Shown one piece after another: positions 1 through 10,754 of a DNA stretch of 64,000 bases. The stretch's first letter is position 1, and every line of letters begins with the position of its first letter. The DNA is from Armigeres subalbatus (taxonomy: Eukaryota > Arthropoda > Insecta > Diptera > Culicidae). The notes under the pieces are model-generated. The model was given only the letters and a program-made list of their open reading frames with translations, searched no databases and had not been told where the DNA came from. A program made the translations under genes and the position numbers. The stretch spans positions 40,182,120 to 40,246,119 of the forward strand of contig NC_085141.1 in the NCBI RefSeq assembly GCF_024139115.2, written 5' to 3'.

Positions 1-767
1 TATAAGGAGTAGAAAACCGTGTGGTGAATTTAAAATTCACCACATGGCTTGATTGTATAATCACCTTAAATGTTGTCATCTCGTTCAAACAGCACCTTTG
101 TCTTTGCCTTATTGAGTTTCGTTGATTGCGCTACACCTGTCCTGTCTGTGTGTGCGTTTTTTTCTATCTACTCTATCTATCTACTTGTGCTCATGCATTT
201 TGCTCTACTCCATACTATTCGCTAAGTCGAAGCAAATTCTGCTCTTCCCTCCTATGGGAAATCCCGTTGCTATCTGTCAGAGTTTGAGTGAAACATGGCC
301 GCCATTTCCTCCTCTCTGTTGCTCTACTGTAAAAACCCATAAAGAACTGTCATTATTTGTGTAAAGAATTTTGCTTCGACTTCGCGAATTCCCATTCAGT
401 CATCCCTCGACGATGTGACGAACGACGAGAAGCTTGACACCCGAGTGACTTACAATAGCTTACTTACGTTACGTGCGCACGTTCTATAAATTCCGCTTCC
501 AACCTCAAAATATTATAGACGTGTCAAAGTTCCGGATTTTCCTACGGTTGGCACAAAAAAAGTTTTCCATGGCGTCCTCACTGGACGCCCCACTCCACAA
601 AAATAGATCGTCTGACTCACCGACTGCGCCTACCGATGCTGCTGCGCTTCTGGTAGTCGGCGAAACGATTATTGCTCGGGGCGATGAATGGCCGTTGATG
701 GCGTGGCCAATTCACCCACGGGGAAGTTTTCGGCAGCCCTTACTTTGCGCCGTTCAATGTGCAAAAA
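1..767. other. unassigned stretch, possibly LTR-element-like
   Basis: No gene can be supported here. Polypyrimidine-rich sequence with an AATAAA-like CATAAAG near 339 runs into a more GC-balanced part. A reading frame there opens after a good ATG context at 569 (CCATGGCG) and reaches 784, where the palindromic element begins. The arrangement could be a decayed LTR plus leader plus gag start, but no primer-binding site, reverse-transcriptase or protease motif is visible. Confidence 0.3.
21..43. repeat. short palindrome
   Basis: A 23-bp near-perfect dyad, GTGGTGAATTT then AAATTCACCAC with one central base. It could form a hairpin. No associated gene or protein site is recognised. Confidence 0.6.
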
Positions 768-1385
768 CGATGCATAAAAAATGAAAAATGATCCGTAAAT
801 AACATCTGAATGTTCCATAAAACGCTACCATAAATCCATAAAATAGTTCGGGAGATTCCATAAAGAATAATTTTATGATCCATTAATCTTTGGAAAATGA
901 TCATAGAAACTATATTTTGATCCATAAAATGTAAAATTTGCGCAATTTTTATCCTGATGATGATCCATAATTTCAGTAATATGATCCATAATTTTGTTTA
1001 TATGATCCATAATTTTGATAATGTGATCCATAATGTTTGGAAAGAAGGCCAATGAAAATATAACAATTGACCCACACATTTTTAAAAATCTATGGATTAT
1101 TTGGCAAAATTTATGGATCATATCACCAAAACTATGGATCATTTGAACGAAGTTATGGATCAAATGGAAAAATAGCAACAATTGTATTGTTTTTCTTGGC
1201 CATGAAATTGAACATATTTTCCTATTAATTGCTAAATTTTAGCTTAGTTATGGATGGAAAAAATATTCTTTATGGAATCTCCTGAACTATTTTATGGATT
1301 TATGGTAGCGTTTTATGGAACATTAGGATGTTATTTACGGATCGTTTTTAATTTTTTTTATGGATCCGTCTTTATCGTTTATATG
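768..1385. mobile_element. foldback/palindromic element built of TGATCCATAA repeats
   Basis: Nearly the whole segment is one long inverted repeat. The left arm (from about 768) reads GATCCGTAAATAACATC, then a TTCCATAAAACGCTACC block, then several TGATCCATAA motifs. The right arm (to about 1385) repeats the same blocks in reverse complement (GGTAGCGTTTTATGGAA, GATGTTATTTACGGATC). The centre is near 1080. There is no coding capacity and no clear target-site duplication, so the family is unassigned. It is a non-autonomous foldback or large MITE. Confidence 0.75.
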
Positions 1386-1809
1386 CAAAAGTATGTTTTG
1401 CCGTTTAAGGCAGTTTCAAACCGAGGGAAAATTTGGTCGAATTTAAGGCTAGATTTTGTTACCGTTTACGTAACACGGTAGCCCATTGTAGACGGAAGAG
1501 TTAATTCCGGCCACCGTAGTGACGAATACCGACAAACCCAGCAGCTCGTTCCATCCCTAGAAGTGCAGTGAGCCTTTTCAAATATAGTTCCTTCACAAGA
1601 GTTGCTCGTAATACTGAATTCTTGATTTTTGCTGAAGACACCATCATCCTATCAAGCTCATATAAAAAGATAGATGAAGCAAGCCCTGCCCTAGCGGGAG
1701 AGTTCCGAACGATATTTTTATCATCATATGAAGGCCTACTTATCATGCAACAACTTTGTGGAAGACGCCAAACTTCTACGAGGCAACCCTAAGGAGTTAT
1801 TTATTAATG
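1386..1809. other. unassigned repeat-like DNA
   Basis: No gene supported. Short overlapping frames occur on both strands, with no recognisable motif. The piece looks like an old transposon remnant because nothing in it resembles a host exon. Confidence 0.3.
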
Positions 1810-2193
1810 CCATGATTTCATGACATCCGACCACAGTGGGCCGCCCGGTCAAGCCGCAGCCGTGCAGGTATTCCGTCGAAGCCAGGCCAGAACTTTCGAC
1901 CACTCGGCCGTCAGTTCAAGCCCCAGTAGGCCAATCGCAGCGGCACATTCCGGCCCAGCGTCCGGCGGCGTCCCAAACAAACCGGAACTATTTCTTCCGG
2001 GCACTCCGGCCGCCCGATCAGGCCGTAGCCGTTGCGTTCCGGTCCGTTGTCAGCCCGTGGGATCCGGCCAAGGCATTCTGGCTACCTGGTTGCCCGTTCG
2101 AACCCCAGCAGTACAGCAAGTCCCATATTACCCGGTTGCAGCAGAGCATTTCGGTTCACACGGCGTACCATCCAAGCTTCTTCCAGTATATTC
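1810..2193. other. GC-rich CCGG/GGCCG-rich tract
   Basis: Strongly GC-rich compared with its neighbours, with recurring GGCCG, CCGGT and TTCCGG words suggesting a very degenerate internal repeat. Two overlapping plus-strand frames stay open for about 140 codons, which such composition explains without a gene. The same tract resumes after the hAT insertion at 3637 (TCTTCCGGTCACCTCGG), so it is the host sequence that element entered. Confidence 0.45.
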
Positions 2194-2201
2194 ATCTAAG
2201 C

Positions 2202-3628
2202 CAGCGGTTCTCAACCTTTTCCTTGAGAGGTACCCCTACGAACTTTTGCATTAATTGAGGTACCCCCTTTCTAAAATAGGCTTCCAATCCTCTTGAAAAA
2301 ATAATTCCGAGCCCTTTGAAGGGAAGTTCCTTTCAGCTTTTGAATTCCTACTAAAGTCGGTTTCCGCGCCTCTTGATTAAAGGCTTCTGAGCCTCTTGTA
2401 GATAGGCTACCGAACCTTTTGAAGGCGGTTTTCGAATCAATTAAAAGGAGGCTTCCTTTGCATCTTGAAAGGACGCTTCTGAACCTCTTGAAAGTATGCT
2501 TCCAAGCCTCTTTATAGAAGAATTCTGAGCTTCTTGAAGCGAGGCTTCCGAGCATATTGAAAGGAGGCTTCGTAACCACTTAAAAGTAGACTTCCGAGCC
2601 TCTTGAAAGCAGGCTTCTGAGCCTCTTAAAAGGAGGCCTACGAGCTTCTTGAAAGGAGGCAACCTAACCACTTGGAAGGAGGCTTCCGAACCTCTCGAAA
2701 AGAGGTTTCCTAGCCTCTCAAAAGGAGATTTCCGAGCCTCTTGGAAAAAGGCTTCAGAGCCTAATGAAAAGAGGATTTTGAGCCTCTTGAAAGGAGGCTT
2801 CTGAGCCTCTTTAAAGGAGGCTTCTAAGCCTTCTGAAAGGAGGCTTCCGAGCCTCTTGAAAGGAGGCTTCTGAGCCTCTTGAAAGGAGGCTTCTGAGTTT
2901 CTTGAACGGAGGTTTCTGAGCCTCTTGAAAGGAGGCTTCTGAGCCTCTTGAAAGGAGGCTTCTGAGCTTCTTGAAGAGAGGCATCTGAGCCTCTTGAAAG
3001 GCGGCTACTGAGCCTCTTGAAAGGAGGCTTCCACGCCTCTTAGAAGAAGGCTTCCGAGCCTCTTCAAAGAAGGCTTCCGAGCCTCTTGAATAGCTTTTGA
3101 AAGGAGGCTTACGAGCCTCTTGAAAGGAGACTTTTCAGTCTTAAGAAAAGAAGGCTTTTGAATTTCTTAAAAGGGGCTTCCGAGCGTCTTGAAAGAAGGC
3201 TTCCGAGCCTCTTGAAAGATGGTTTCTGAGCCTCTAAAAAGGAGGCTCCCGAGACTTTTGGAAGGAGGATTTTGAGCCTCTTGAAAGCGACTTCCGAGCC
3301 TTTTGAAAGGAGGCTTCCGAGCCTCTTGAAAGAAGGCAATCTTACCACTTGAAATGAGGCTTCTGAAGTGCCCAGGAGGCTTTCGATCCTCTTGAAAGGA
3401 GCCCTGCATACATTGTGCTGATTGTAGAAGGCAGAATTCAATTAGGATTTATTGATCGCATTGCATATTGTGTACAATATAAATGTTTGAAATAAAAAAA
3501 TACACTTTATCAATGAGTTTTGATTGAAATTGTAATACGTCCGCCATTATGCATTTTTGTCCGAGGTACCCCCTAGGACCAGCGAAGGTACCCCCAGGGG
3601 TACATGTACCCCAGGTTGAGAACCGCTG
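2202..3628. mobile_element. non-autonomous hAT-type element with internal satellite
   Basis: Terminal inverted repeats CAGCGGTTCTCAACC (2202) and GGTTGAGAACCGCTG (ending 3628) are flanked by a perfect 8-bp duplication, ATCTAAGC (2194-2201 and 3629-3636). TIRs of the CAGNGGTTCTCAACC type and 8-bp TSDs are known for hAT elements of the Charlie type. Subterminal GAGGTACCCC motifs occur at both ends. There is no transposase; the interior is an array of a ~23-bp unit, so the element would depend on a transposase in trans. A remnant of the same 3' end lies near 57.2 kb. Confidence 0.9.
2280..3410. repeat. degenerate ~23-bp tandem array inside the hAT element
   Basis: About 48 diverged copies of a unit with core GAGCCTCTTGAAAGGAGG followed by CTTCC or CTTCT. 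It is the reverse complement of the unit that forms the large array at 51650-54538. Copies here vary heavily (AAGAAGGC, GGAGATTT and similar), implying an older array than the homogeneous one. Confidence 0.9.
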
Positions 3629-3863
3629 ATCTAAGCAGTATCTTCCGGTCACCTCGGTCGTCCAAACAAGCATCGGCCACGTTGGGCTAGCGTTGGGTTG
3701 GGCTAGCGTGGGGCGTAAGGACGTCCACTCTACAGACGTGTGGACGTCACAGAGAGTTACAATTTAAGGTCCGCACGTACTTTAAGGGAAGATTACATGT
3801 CTCAAGCATGTCTCAAATTTTGCTCCCATGTGTATGGACGAGTTTTGTTTTAGGATTCCGTTA

Positions 3864-4571
3864 TCTATATACATAAGAATGAGCTTCTGTCTGTCTGGTC
3901 TGAACCTTATAGACTCCGAAACTACTGAACCGATCGGCGTGAAAATTTGTATGCAGAGGTTTTTGGGGCCGGGGAAGGTTCTTAAGATGGTTCGAGACCC
4001 CTCCCTTCTTTGGAAAGGGGGGCTCCCATACAAATGAAACACAAATTTCTTCACAACTCAAGGATTAATCATATCATGCCTCATCTTAATTCGGCAGGTT
4101 CGTGGCACGATTTTTATGATGTGCAATCCCTTGCACTTGACCCTAAAGGGAGTTTCTTTTAAAAACAGTGTCCTAACCCATAATCCGGGCAGGAGAGGAT
4201 CACTAATCAGAAAACGATGTGCTTCCGAAGAACGCTAACTACGAACAGAGAGTTTATTTCAGAGTCCAAATGTGTTTTATATTACAAGTTATGTGTTGCT
4301 ACATTTTCGCGTCATTGCGCATATACAAGGTGGTTTAATTTTGCTTACACTGGTTAAACGTGAGGGTATTGATCCGTGTGACAAATATAATTTATTGAGC
4401 ATGGGAGAGTCGATGTGCTTGCTCTGCACAAGCATTGAAATAAGTAATTTGATCCGAACGCTTTGGGTGAAATTGCTGAGTTATGAGTTTTGTCAATCGT
4501 TAATACAATGTATATGACAATCAGATAATAAATCAATTTTAGGCGAAACAAAGTTCGTCGGGGTCTGCTAG
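3864..4571 (+). mobile_element. non-autonomous Helitron
   Basis: Begins TCTATATACATAAGAATG after an A (3863) and ends GGGTCTGCTAG before a T (4572), the Helitron signature of 5' TC and 3' CTAG inserted between A and T. A short dyad (CGAA...TTCG) lies just inside the 3' end at about 4541-4555, as expected of the terminator hairpin. The 5' portion (GAACCGATCGGCGTGAAAAT and an interrupted GGGGCCGGGGAAGG block) recurs in reverse at 56.63-56.77 kb. No Rep/helicase is encoded. Confidence 0.8.
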
Positions 4572-4797
4572 TGAAAAATAAAAAATTCGGCCCGATTTAA
4601 AACACAATCAGGCAGAAATCTCCGAGAGGCCGAGCTGTAAATCAGATTATAAATTGCTCAGCATTTTTTTAATTTTTCGCGATGAAATTGCACTTTTGGC
4701 GTCATTTAAATCAATTTTGATGAAAAAAGACTGTGATTTGATTAGATTTGACATTTATTCTCATGCGCCAACCATATTGGAATGGAAATACATTATT

Positions 4798-5617
4798 TAG
4801 TCAGATTAAGGCCGAAGTAGCTTGTGCGGTATATAAAAGTCTTCTCCATTCGGCTCGGTCCATGGCTACACGTCGCCAACCACGCAGTCTACGGAGGGTC
4901 CGCAAGTCATCTTTTACCTGATCGTTCCACCTTGCCAGCTGCGCATCTCGCCTTCTTGTGCCCGTCGGATCGTTGTCGAGAACCCTTTTCACCGGGTTAC
5001 TGTCCAACATTCTGGCTACGTGCCCGGCCCACCGCAGTCGTCCGATTTTCGTGGAGTGAACGATGGATGGTTCTTCCAACAGCTGATGCAACTCGTAATT
5101 CATTCGCCTCCTCAACGTACCGTCCGCCATCTGCACTCCACCATAGATGGTACGCAGCACTTTCCTTTCGAAAACTCCGAGTGCACGTTGGTCCTCCACG
5201 AGCATCGTCCAGGTCTCGAGTCCGTAGAGGACTACCGGTCTAATGAGCGTTTTGTAGATTGTCAGTTTGGTACGGAGGCGAACTCTATTCGCTCGGAGCG
5301 TCTTGCGGAATCCAAAGTACGTACGATTTCCAGCCACTATGCGTCTCCGAATTTCTCTGCTGGTATCATTTTCGGCAGTCACCAGTGAGCCCAAGTACAC
5401 AAATTCTTCTACCACCTCGATTTCGTCATCATCGATGCAAACTTGCGGTGGGTGGCTCACATTGTCTTCTCTTGAACCTCTTCCTATCATGAACTTCGTC
5501 TTCGACGTGTTGATGACTAGTCCGATCCGCTTAGCTTCCCTCTTCAGTCTGATGTAGGCTTCCTACATATTCTCAAAGTAACGTGCCATAATATCTATGT
5601 CGTCGGCGAAGCCGACA
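4798..5617 (-). pseudogene. RTE-clade LINE, 5'-truncated 3' part of reverse-transcriptase ORF
   Basis: Minus-strand reading frame (5490-4801, about 229 aa) contains VVEEFVYLGSLVT, LTIYKTLIRPVVLYG, LGVFERKVLRTIYGG and GRLRWAGHVARM, the conserved C-terminal block of RTE-type endonuclease/reverse-transcriptase proteins. The upstream frame is shifted near 5560 and homology stops near 5617, before the FADD catalytic core. The 3' end near 4798 reads into ACTAAATAATG, a remnant of the RTE tandem tail. Same family as the copies at 37.6 kb (plus strand) and 45.9 kb (minus strand). Dead on arrival or decayed. Confidence 0.9.
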
Positions 5618-5856
5618 TAAGTACTTTTTATCAATGTTCTTTCCTTGTTGAGATTTTTATTATTCTTATCCTAAGATTTTTTTCTACTTATAATTCATAA
5701 AAAAGGGATTTGGCGCAGGACATCAATAATCCCCCCTATTGCTCTTTTCGCATTTTTTCTTAGAACTATTTTTTCTTATCCTTCTAATTCCTAAAACCGG
5801 CCTTACCCAACTAACATTTAATGTCAAGGTATATGTAATTTCAACTCGTCTATATA

Positions 5857-6296
5857 CCGCCGGAAATAAGTATAAAGACAAGCATGATTTTCATACATTT
5901 TCATCATGATTGAGGATCGATATCTCGATTCGTAGCGATTCGATTTGGCTGAAATTTTACTAGGTACCTGTTTTTAACTTGAACTTTCGATCTTTTAGCA
6001 AATTTCATACATCTCTGTTGATTTTGACCTCAAAATCTGGAAATAATTATAAAGACACCACTTTTTTATATGGAGCTCCATACAACGGAACTGTCTTTAT
6101 AATTATTTCCAACAGAAACGCGTATAACCAGAATATATGCATAAATGTAATTATCATTGAATAAAAATTCAAGTCATTTTAGGCTTGTTGGCAAAAAATC
6201 CGCCCAATCGAATCGCTAAGAATCGAGATATTGACTTCCCAATATGGCCATTTTGTATGGAAACCGAGCTTGTCTTTATACTTATTTCCACCAGTG
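5857..6296. mobile_element. Tc1/mariner-like MITE with nested palindrome
   Basis: Inverted ends GCCGGAAATAAGTATAAAGAC (one copy per side, the right one reading CTTTATACTTATTTCCACC) lie next to TA dinucleotides (5855-5856 and 6297-6298). A second inner inverted pair (GGAAATAATTATAAAGACA at about 6040 and its complement at about 6092) suggests a related copy nested in the first. Internal CGATATCTCGATTC and GAATCGAGATATTG also mirror each other. No ORF. TA-flanked ends fit the Tc1/mariner superfamily. Confidence 0.7.
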
Positions 6297-6463
6297 TACG
6301 GCTTAAAGCTGATTATGTGTGCTATACATATGATCAAGAACTTCTATTCAATGCTTTTACCAGCAAATCTGGCGAATCTATTCAGCTGTTTTCGACGTGC
6401 CTGCACAACTACTTTACAGTATGTTGCACAATTTTTTCTCAATCTTTACTAAACTATTTAGTA

Positions 6464-7822
6464 AGGTACCCCGGGGCAAGTGGGACCTAAAAAAACGCTA
6501 GTTCAGCAAAATTATTAACGCATACTTAGAAAACAGGGTATTTCAGGACATTAACCTCGGATACATCATTATATGCTTCCGTTGTTGAAGTGCAGACGTG
6601 TTGTAAGCCATTTATTCAGTAACAAAAATATTGATAGGGACATAAATAAATTTACCTGTGGGACCCACTTACCCCTTCAAACGGGGCAAGTGGGACCTAT
6701 TCTGCTTTATACTGTCGAACGAAACTAGTTTGAAGAATGTTGATATAATGTTCATGTAATTTCTGAGTCGTAGTATTTCAGATCATGGATGGAGGTTTAT
6801 TACTTGTGAGACTTTTGTTTTTGCAAGAAGAAAGGGATTACAATGTTAGCAGATATGATAACAAGACAACAGCCGGTTTACTGTTTAATTGGCCATTGTC
6901 TGGCTATCCATTAGCTTACTTTCTTACCAAATGTGTTAGATGGAAGAGATGAGCAAATCTTTGTTCACTTTTCGAATGAATGTTTCTCTGTTTAGAACAC
7001 AAATTATTACATAAATTAGAATTTCAAAAGAAACGTTTTTATTCAGGCGATGCGCAGTGTTGTAAATTTGTAATAGAACGAAATGGCCAATTTATGTCTT
7101 AAGCACTTTATTTATCTGAAAATCTGTTAATCTGATGCGATGTTTAAAAATAACAATACACAAGAAAAAACGGTTGATCTATTGTAGAATAAATAGATTG
7201 TTTGCACTGTAAACGGAAAATTTCGCAAAGTAATTCATTGCTCTTTTCCATGAGGAAGACAATTTCCAGAAAATAAAATACACATTTGGTAAATCAACTG
7301 TACACTACTTCTTAACAACGAAACCAACGATATCAACTGCATTTGATTTAGATCCATATGATATATGAGCGTCGAAGTTATTTTTCACTAGACAACAATC
7401 TAAAAACAGTTAAAATAGCATTATCGAAAATGTTGTTCAAATAGGTCCCACTTGCTAAACTCAAGGGCAAGTAAAAATAGCAGATTTTGGCTTAAATTAA
7501 AACTTTTAAATCGTTTATGATGTCACACTATTATTTAATTGCTCAAAATATTCACTTTCCACACCAATGATAAATTTAGAAACGACTATTTTGTTGGAAT
7601 TCCATTGAAATCAAATAAAAGTAATAGATTTTGCCGGTAGTTTTAAAGTCATGATTAAACAATACCATTAGTATGGTACCGCGAATGATTTTGATTCTAA
7701 ACTTCTTTGTGTCAGGCAAATTCGTTGATAATTCTGCTTCATCTTTCTAGAACATTGTTACCATCAAAAACGTTCATCAATTCATCGGCAGTCATAGTAT
7801 TTTTACTTGCCCCGGGGTACCA
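6464..7822. mobile_element. TA-flanked 1.36-kb DNA element, non-autonomous
   Basis: Inverted ends GGTACCCCGGGGCAAGT (from 6465) and ACTTGCCCCGGGGTACC (to 7821) lie between TA dinucleotides at 6462-6463 and 7823-7824. Inside, GGGGCAAGTGGGACC and AGGTCCCACTTGC motifs recur subterminally. No long ORF. The right 600 bp is closely repeated at 62091-62705, which ends in the same TIR. The TA target suggests Tc1/mariner or a similar superfamily, but no transposase is available to confirm it. Confidence 0.75.
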
Positions 7823-7824
7823 TA

Positions 7825-8595
7825 ATATAATTCGCTTCAATGGCGCTTATTCAGATTTTTTGAATCTGTTAAATAAGTTTTATACAGCCACTGAATTCAA
7901 TTTGATTAAATGTTATTTGAGAGGAGAGTAAATTTCGGAGTTTATTTAATGTTTTTTTTTGTGAAAACTGAAATATCAATTTTGTTGCTACCTAGATTCG
8001 AACTCCTGATCTCTTGATTCAATGGCTGCTGCTCTGTCATCACCGTCACTTTGACATATGTAAATAACAAAGGAAATTATGGATGTGCTTCTTCGCATAC
8101 CCTATAGGTTGTTTTACTAACGCTATTTTCGATTCATGCTGTATAAACGACAGAAAGAGGCCTACATGCTGCTTTCAGCACATAAGCTTAAAAATTATGC
8201 TTTCAGCATTATTTCAACCATTATTCAAACATCTATCAGCATGTTCTGTTGGCTAACTTTTATATACATCATCAATCACTGAAATTGTTTTTAGGCAACA
8301 TTTTCTCGATCTGTATGGATGCTACTCTGCTGCTAATCGTTTAACAGTAGCCATCAAAAGAAATATCGCTTCTAAATGGCTTGTTTTCTTACACTATCTG
8401 CTAGCATTAATGACAGCGCTTTGTCAGTTGCTATAAGAGCAGGTGAATACCTTTGTAGCTGCATTACAGAAATCAATAGCTCATACACAGCTCCGGCAAC
8501 AAAACTCAAATGTAAACATTGCGGTTTTGACGTTCCATACTGATAAGCTATTAAAAGAAGCAGCATAAGGTTCACTTAAACGCTGTGTAATCTTC
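7825..8595. other. no gene seen
   Basis: AT-rich sequence holding the tRNA-like segment noted separately and the words CTGCTTTCAGCAC/TGCTTTCAGCATT repeated near 8170-8210. Short frames in it have no recognisable features. Confidence 0.4.
7985..8060 (-). other. tRNA-like segment, possible SINE head or tRNA pseudogene
   Basis: On the minus strand GATGACAGAGCAGCAGCC is followed about 20 bases later by GGAGTTCGAATCTAGG, which resembles an A-box/B-box pair (the B box is close to GGTTCGANTCC). A complete acceptor stem is not visible, so this is not called a functional tRNA gene. Confidence 0.35.
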
Positions 8596-8599
8596 AAAG

Positions 8600-9077
8600 A
8601 TACAGAAGTTGCCTAAATGCTTCGTTAGTTCATTTATAGCGCCATTACGCTATATTGTTAGTGCTATAACAACAGCGAAAATTCTGAAAATGATTCTGAA
8701 GGTGCCTCCGTGGTATAGTACCAATGAACTTCATAGAATTTCTAATATTGAGACATTGCAACAAATGTCCAACAAAATAATTTCCAATTTTAGACAAAAA
8801 TCGTTGCAATCTTCTATTGCAACGATTAATTCCTTGTACCCTTAGTATAAAATAAGTTAAGATTAGTTTAAGTTGAAAACATTGTAATTCCTACATGGTT
8901 CAATTCAACCAGAGGAAAAATTTTAACTGCCAGAGGCAATTGAAATGTATAATTAATAACTAAAAATAAAACATAGCAAATAAGGATGATAGTGTTAAGA
9001 AAACACGGAACACTTAGTCTAAGAGATGAATGCATGTATTAGATAATTAGCAAATAAAATTAGTTAAAAAAAAAAAC
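8600..9077 (+). pseudogene. Jockey-clade LINE 3' end
   Basis: The plus-strand frame 8609-8845 ends with KVPPWYSTNELHRISNIETL followed by a loose helix and INSLYP, the layout of the C-terminus of Jockey-type reverse transcriptases (APWYxxNxxxHRDLxI...). About 220 bp of AT-rich 3' UTR follows and ends in a poly(A) run at about 9066-9077 after AGCAAATAAAATTAG, as expected for a 5'-truncated LINE insertion. Everything upstream of the last ~80 codons is missing. Confidence 0.65.
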
Positions 9078-9304
9078 AGCGGTGAAAACGTTTTCATTGT
9101 GAATGCTACTCACCGTAATATGGGAAGTTGCTAACAAGCAACTCAGTAACATACATGAGCTCTTAACCGATAAGCTTTGTTGCTAATTCAGACAGAGCTG
9201 TTTTATGACTATATGAAAGCTGCATAAACGATAAAAGATGAAATATATTCGGCACAAACTGACTAGCTGATATATATTTGTGTAATAGTCGAGTTGAAGT
9301 TTAA

Positions 9305-9525
9305 GGTCACTCCTGACAGAATCCAAGTTTCAGAGTGCTCGCGTTTTCGGGGGCACACCACTCGATACGGAAGCAACGCAAAACTGTCATTTTTATTTTT
9401 TCACGCATGCTGCGACGCAGCAAGGCTGAATCAACAAAAATGACAGTTGTCCGCCGCCTCCGTATCGAGTGGTGTGCCCCCGAAAACGCGAGCACTTTGA
9501 AACTTGGATTCAGTCAGGAGTGACC
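9305..9525. mobile_element. piggyBac-like MITE (TTAA target), copy 1
   Basis: A 221-bp near-perfect palindrome: GGTCACTCCTGAC... and ...GTCAGGAGTGACC are flanked by TTAA at 9301-9304 and 9526-9529. TTAA duplication is characteristic of piggyBac-mobilised elements. Arms of about 100 bp surround a short asymmetric centre (CACGCATGCTGCGACGCAGC). The 61-62-codon frames on both strands only reflect the palindrome. A second copy is at 60989-61210 with its centre inverted. Confidence 0.85.
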
Positions 9526-9564
9526 TTAAGGGATTATTTGCGGAGGCTTTTCTTTTATTCAGCA

Positions 9565-9816
9565 CTAGTCGACCCGGCAGACGTTGTCCTGCATAGTAGG
9601 CGAAAATGCGCGTTCTGAGCTGCCCATGCGAAATATCTTAATTTTAGTTTTTCATAATTTCTCCACCCTTACTCGTGATTTTCGCATGAGAAAATATCAT
9701 ATAAACCCGTCGGAAACGATAACGGACATATTTGCTGAAGGAATGTAGAAAATCTATCCAGTTGTTTTCGAGTTATGCGGATACGAACACAGACCATTTC
9801 ATTTTTATTATATAGA
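9565..9816 (-). mobile_element. short non-autonomous Helitron
   Basis: Read on the minus strand it starts TCTATATAATAAAAATG after an A and ends GCCGGGTCGACTAG before a T. These are the Helitron termini and the A/T insertion site. It is 252 bp, non-coding, and different in sequence from the 3864-4571 copy apart from its ends. Confidence 0.75.
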
Positions 9817-10364
9817 TTGGCTGCTTTTATTCAAATATTATACAGTCAAAGGCTAGAAGTTGAAGCTTTTAGAACCAAAATTGTTAGTTGGGTAGGCAGG
9901 GTACTTTGACTGTTATTTGTTATTTCCAATTGTTCAGAATTAGAAAAGTTTTTGATATTGGTCACTAATAAAATTCCTAATGCATGTCTAATAGTAGATT
10001 AATATTAAATTTAAAAAATTCCCCTTTTTTTAATATCGAGAGTTGCGTATTTTTTTTTTCCTTTGTGCTTTTGTCCGCGTTATTCTGAGGAGTGAAATAT
10101 TTGTAGTTTAGTATTTTTCCACAACTAACTTAATACAATAGAAGGTGGTGAATTGTGGTGAATGATTCGCTCTAAAATATTTCTAATTTCTTACACGAAA
10201 AATTAAAGAGCTATTTTTAAAAAAAATTCCACTGCTCTTGAATTTTATTACAAGGTTTTTTGACATGTCCCGCGGTGTCTACCTGTGTTTTTATGACGAA
10301 TACCACCGTTCAATGATCGGGCCTTAATGAGGCTTGCCTCCTCCTTATCATGTACCTAGTTGGC
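9817..10364. other. no gene seen
   Basis: AT-rich unassigned sequence with T-runs near 10021-10070. The last ~100 bp (10265-10364) is more GC-balanced and may belong to the element interrupted by the hAT insertion at 10373, since transposon-like sequence resumes on the far side at 13437. Confidence 0.35.
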
Positions 10365-10754
10365 CCTGGGTTTAGAGGTGTGCGCCGCCGCGCCACGCCG
10401 CCTCCGCCGACAGTTTTTGGCACGCCGCCGCCGCCGACATTTTTGCATCGGCGCACCACTGTTCAAAATTTGTCACGCCGCTGATCTATAGTTTTCCACG
10501 CCGATTTAAATTTGAAGAAGTCCGTAGAATTTGCAGTGGAAATTCCAGAGATTCAGTAGAATTTCCGTTGAATTTTCTAATTGATCTCTACAATATCACG
10601 TTGAAGCTCCAGTGAATTTTTCGTGAAGATACAAATGATTTTCTTGAAAATTCCGTACAATTTCTTGTTGAAATTTTTAAAAACTCTCCGTAAAAACTAA
10701 AAAAACTCGTGCGGAAATTGCGAAATATTTCCGTTAAAATTTAAAGAATTTATC

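Noticed and set aside
1820..2258. Two overlapping 140-codon GC-rich frames
   Set aside because: GC-rich composition lowers stop frequency. No recognised domain, and the frames run into the hAT element's TIR.
9335..9523. Conserved 62-aa frame present on both strands and at 61 kb (MLAFSGAHHSIR...)
   Set aside because: It is generated by the palindromic TTAA MITE itself; the same peptide on both strands reflects the inverted arms.
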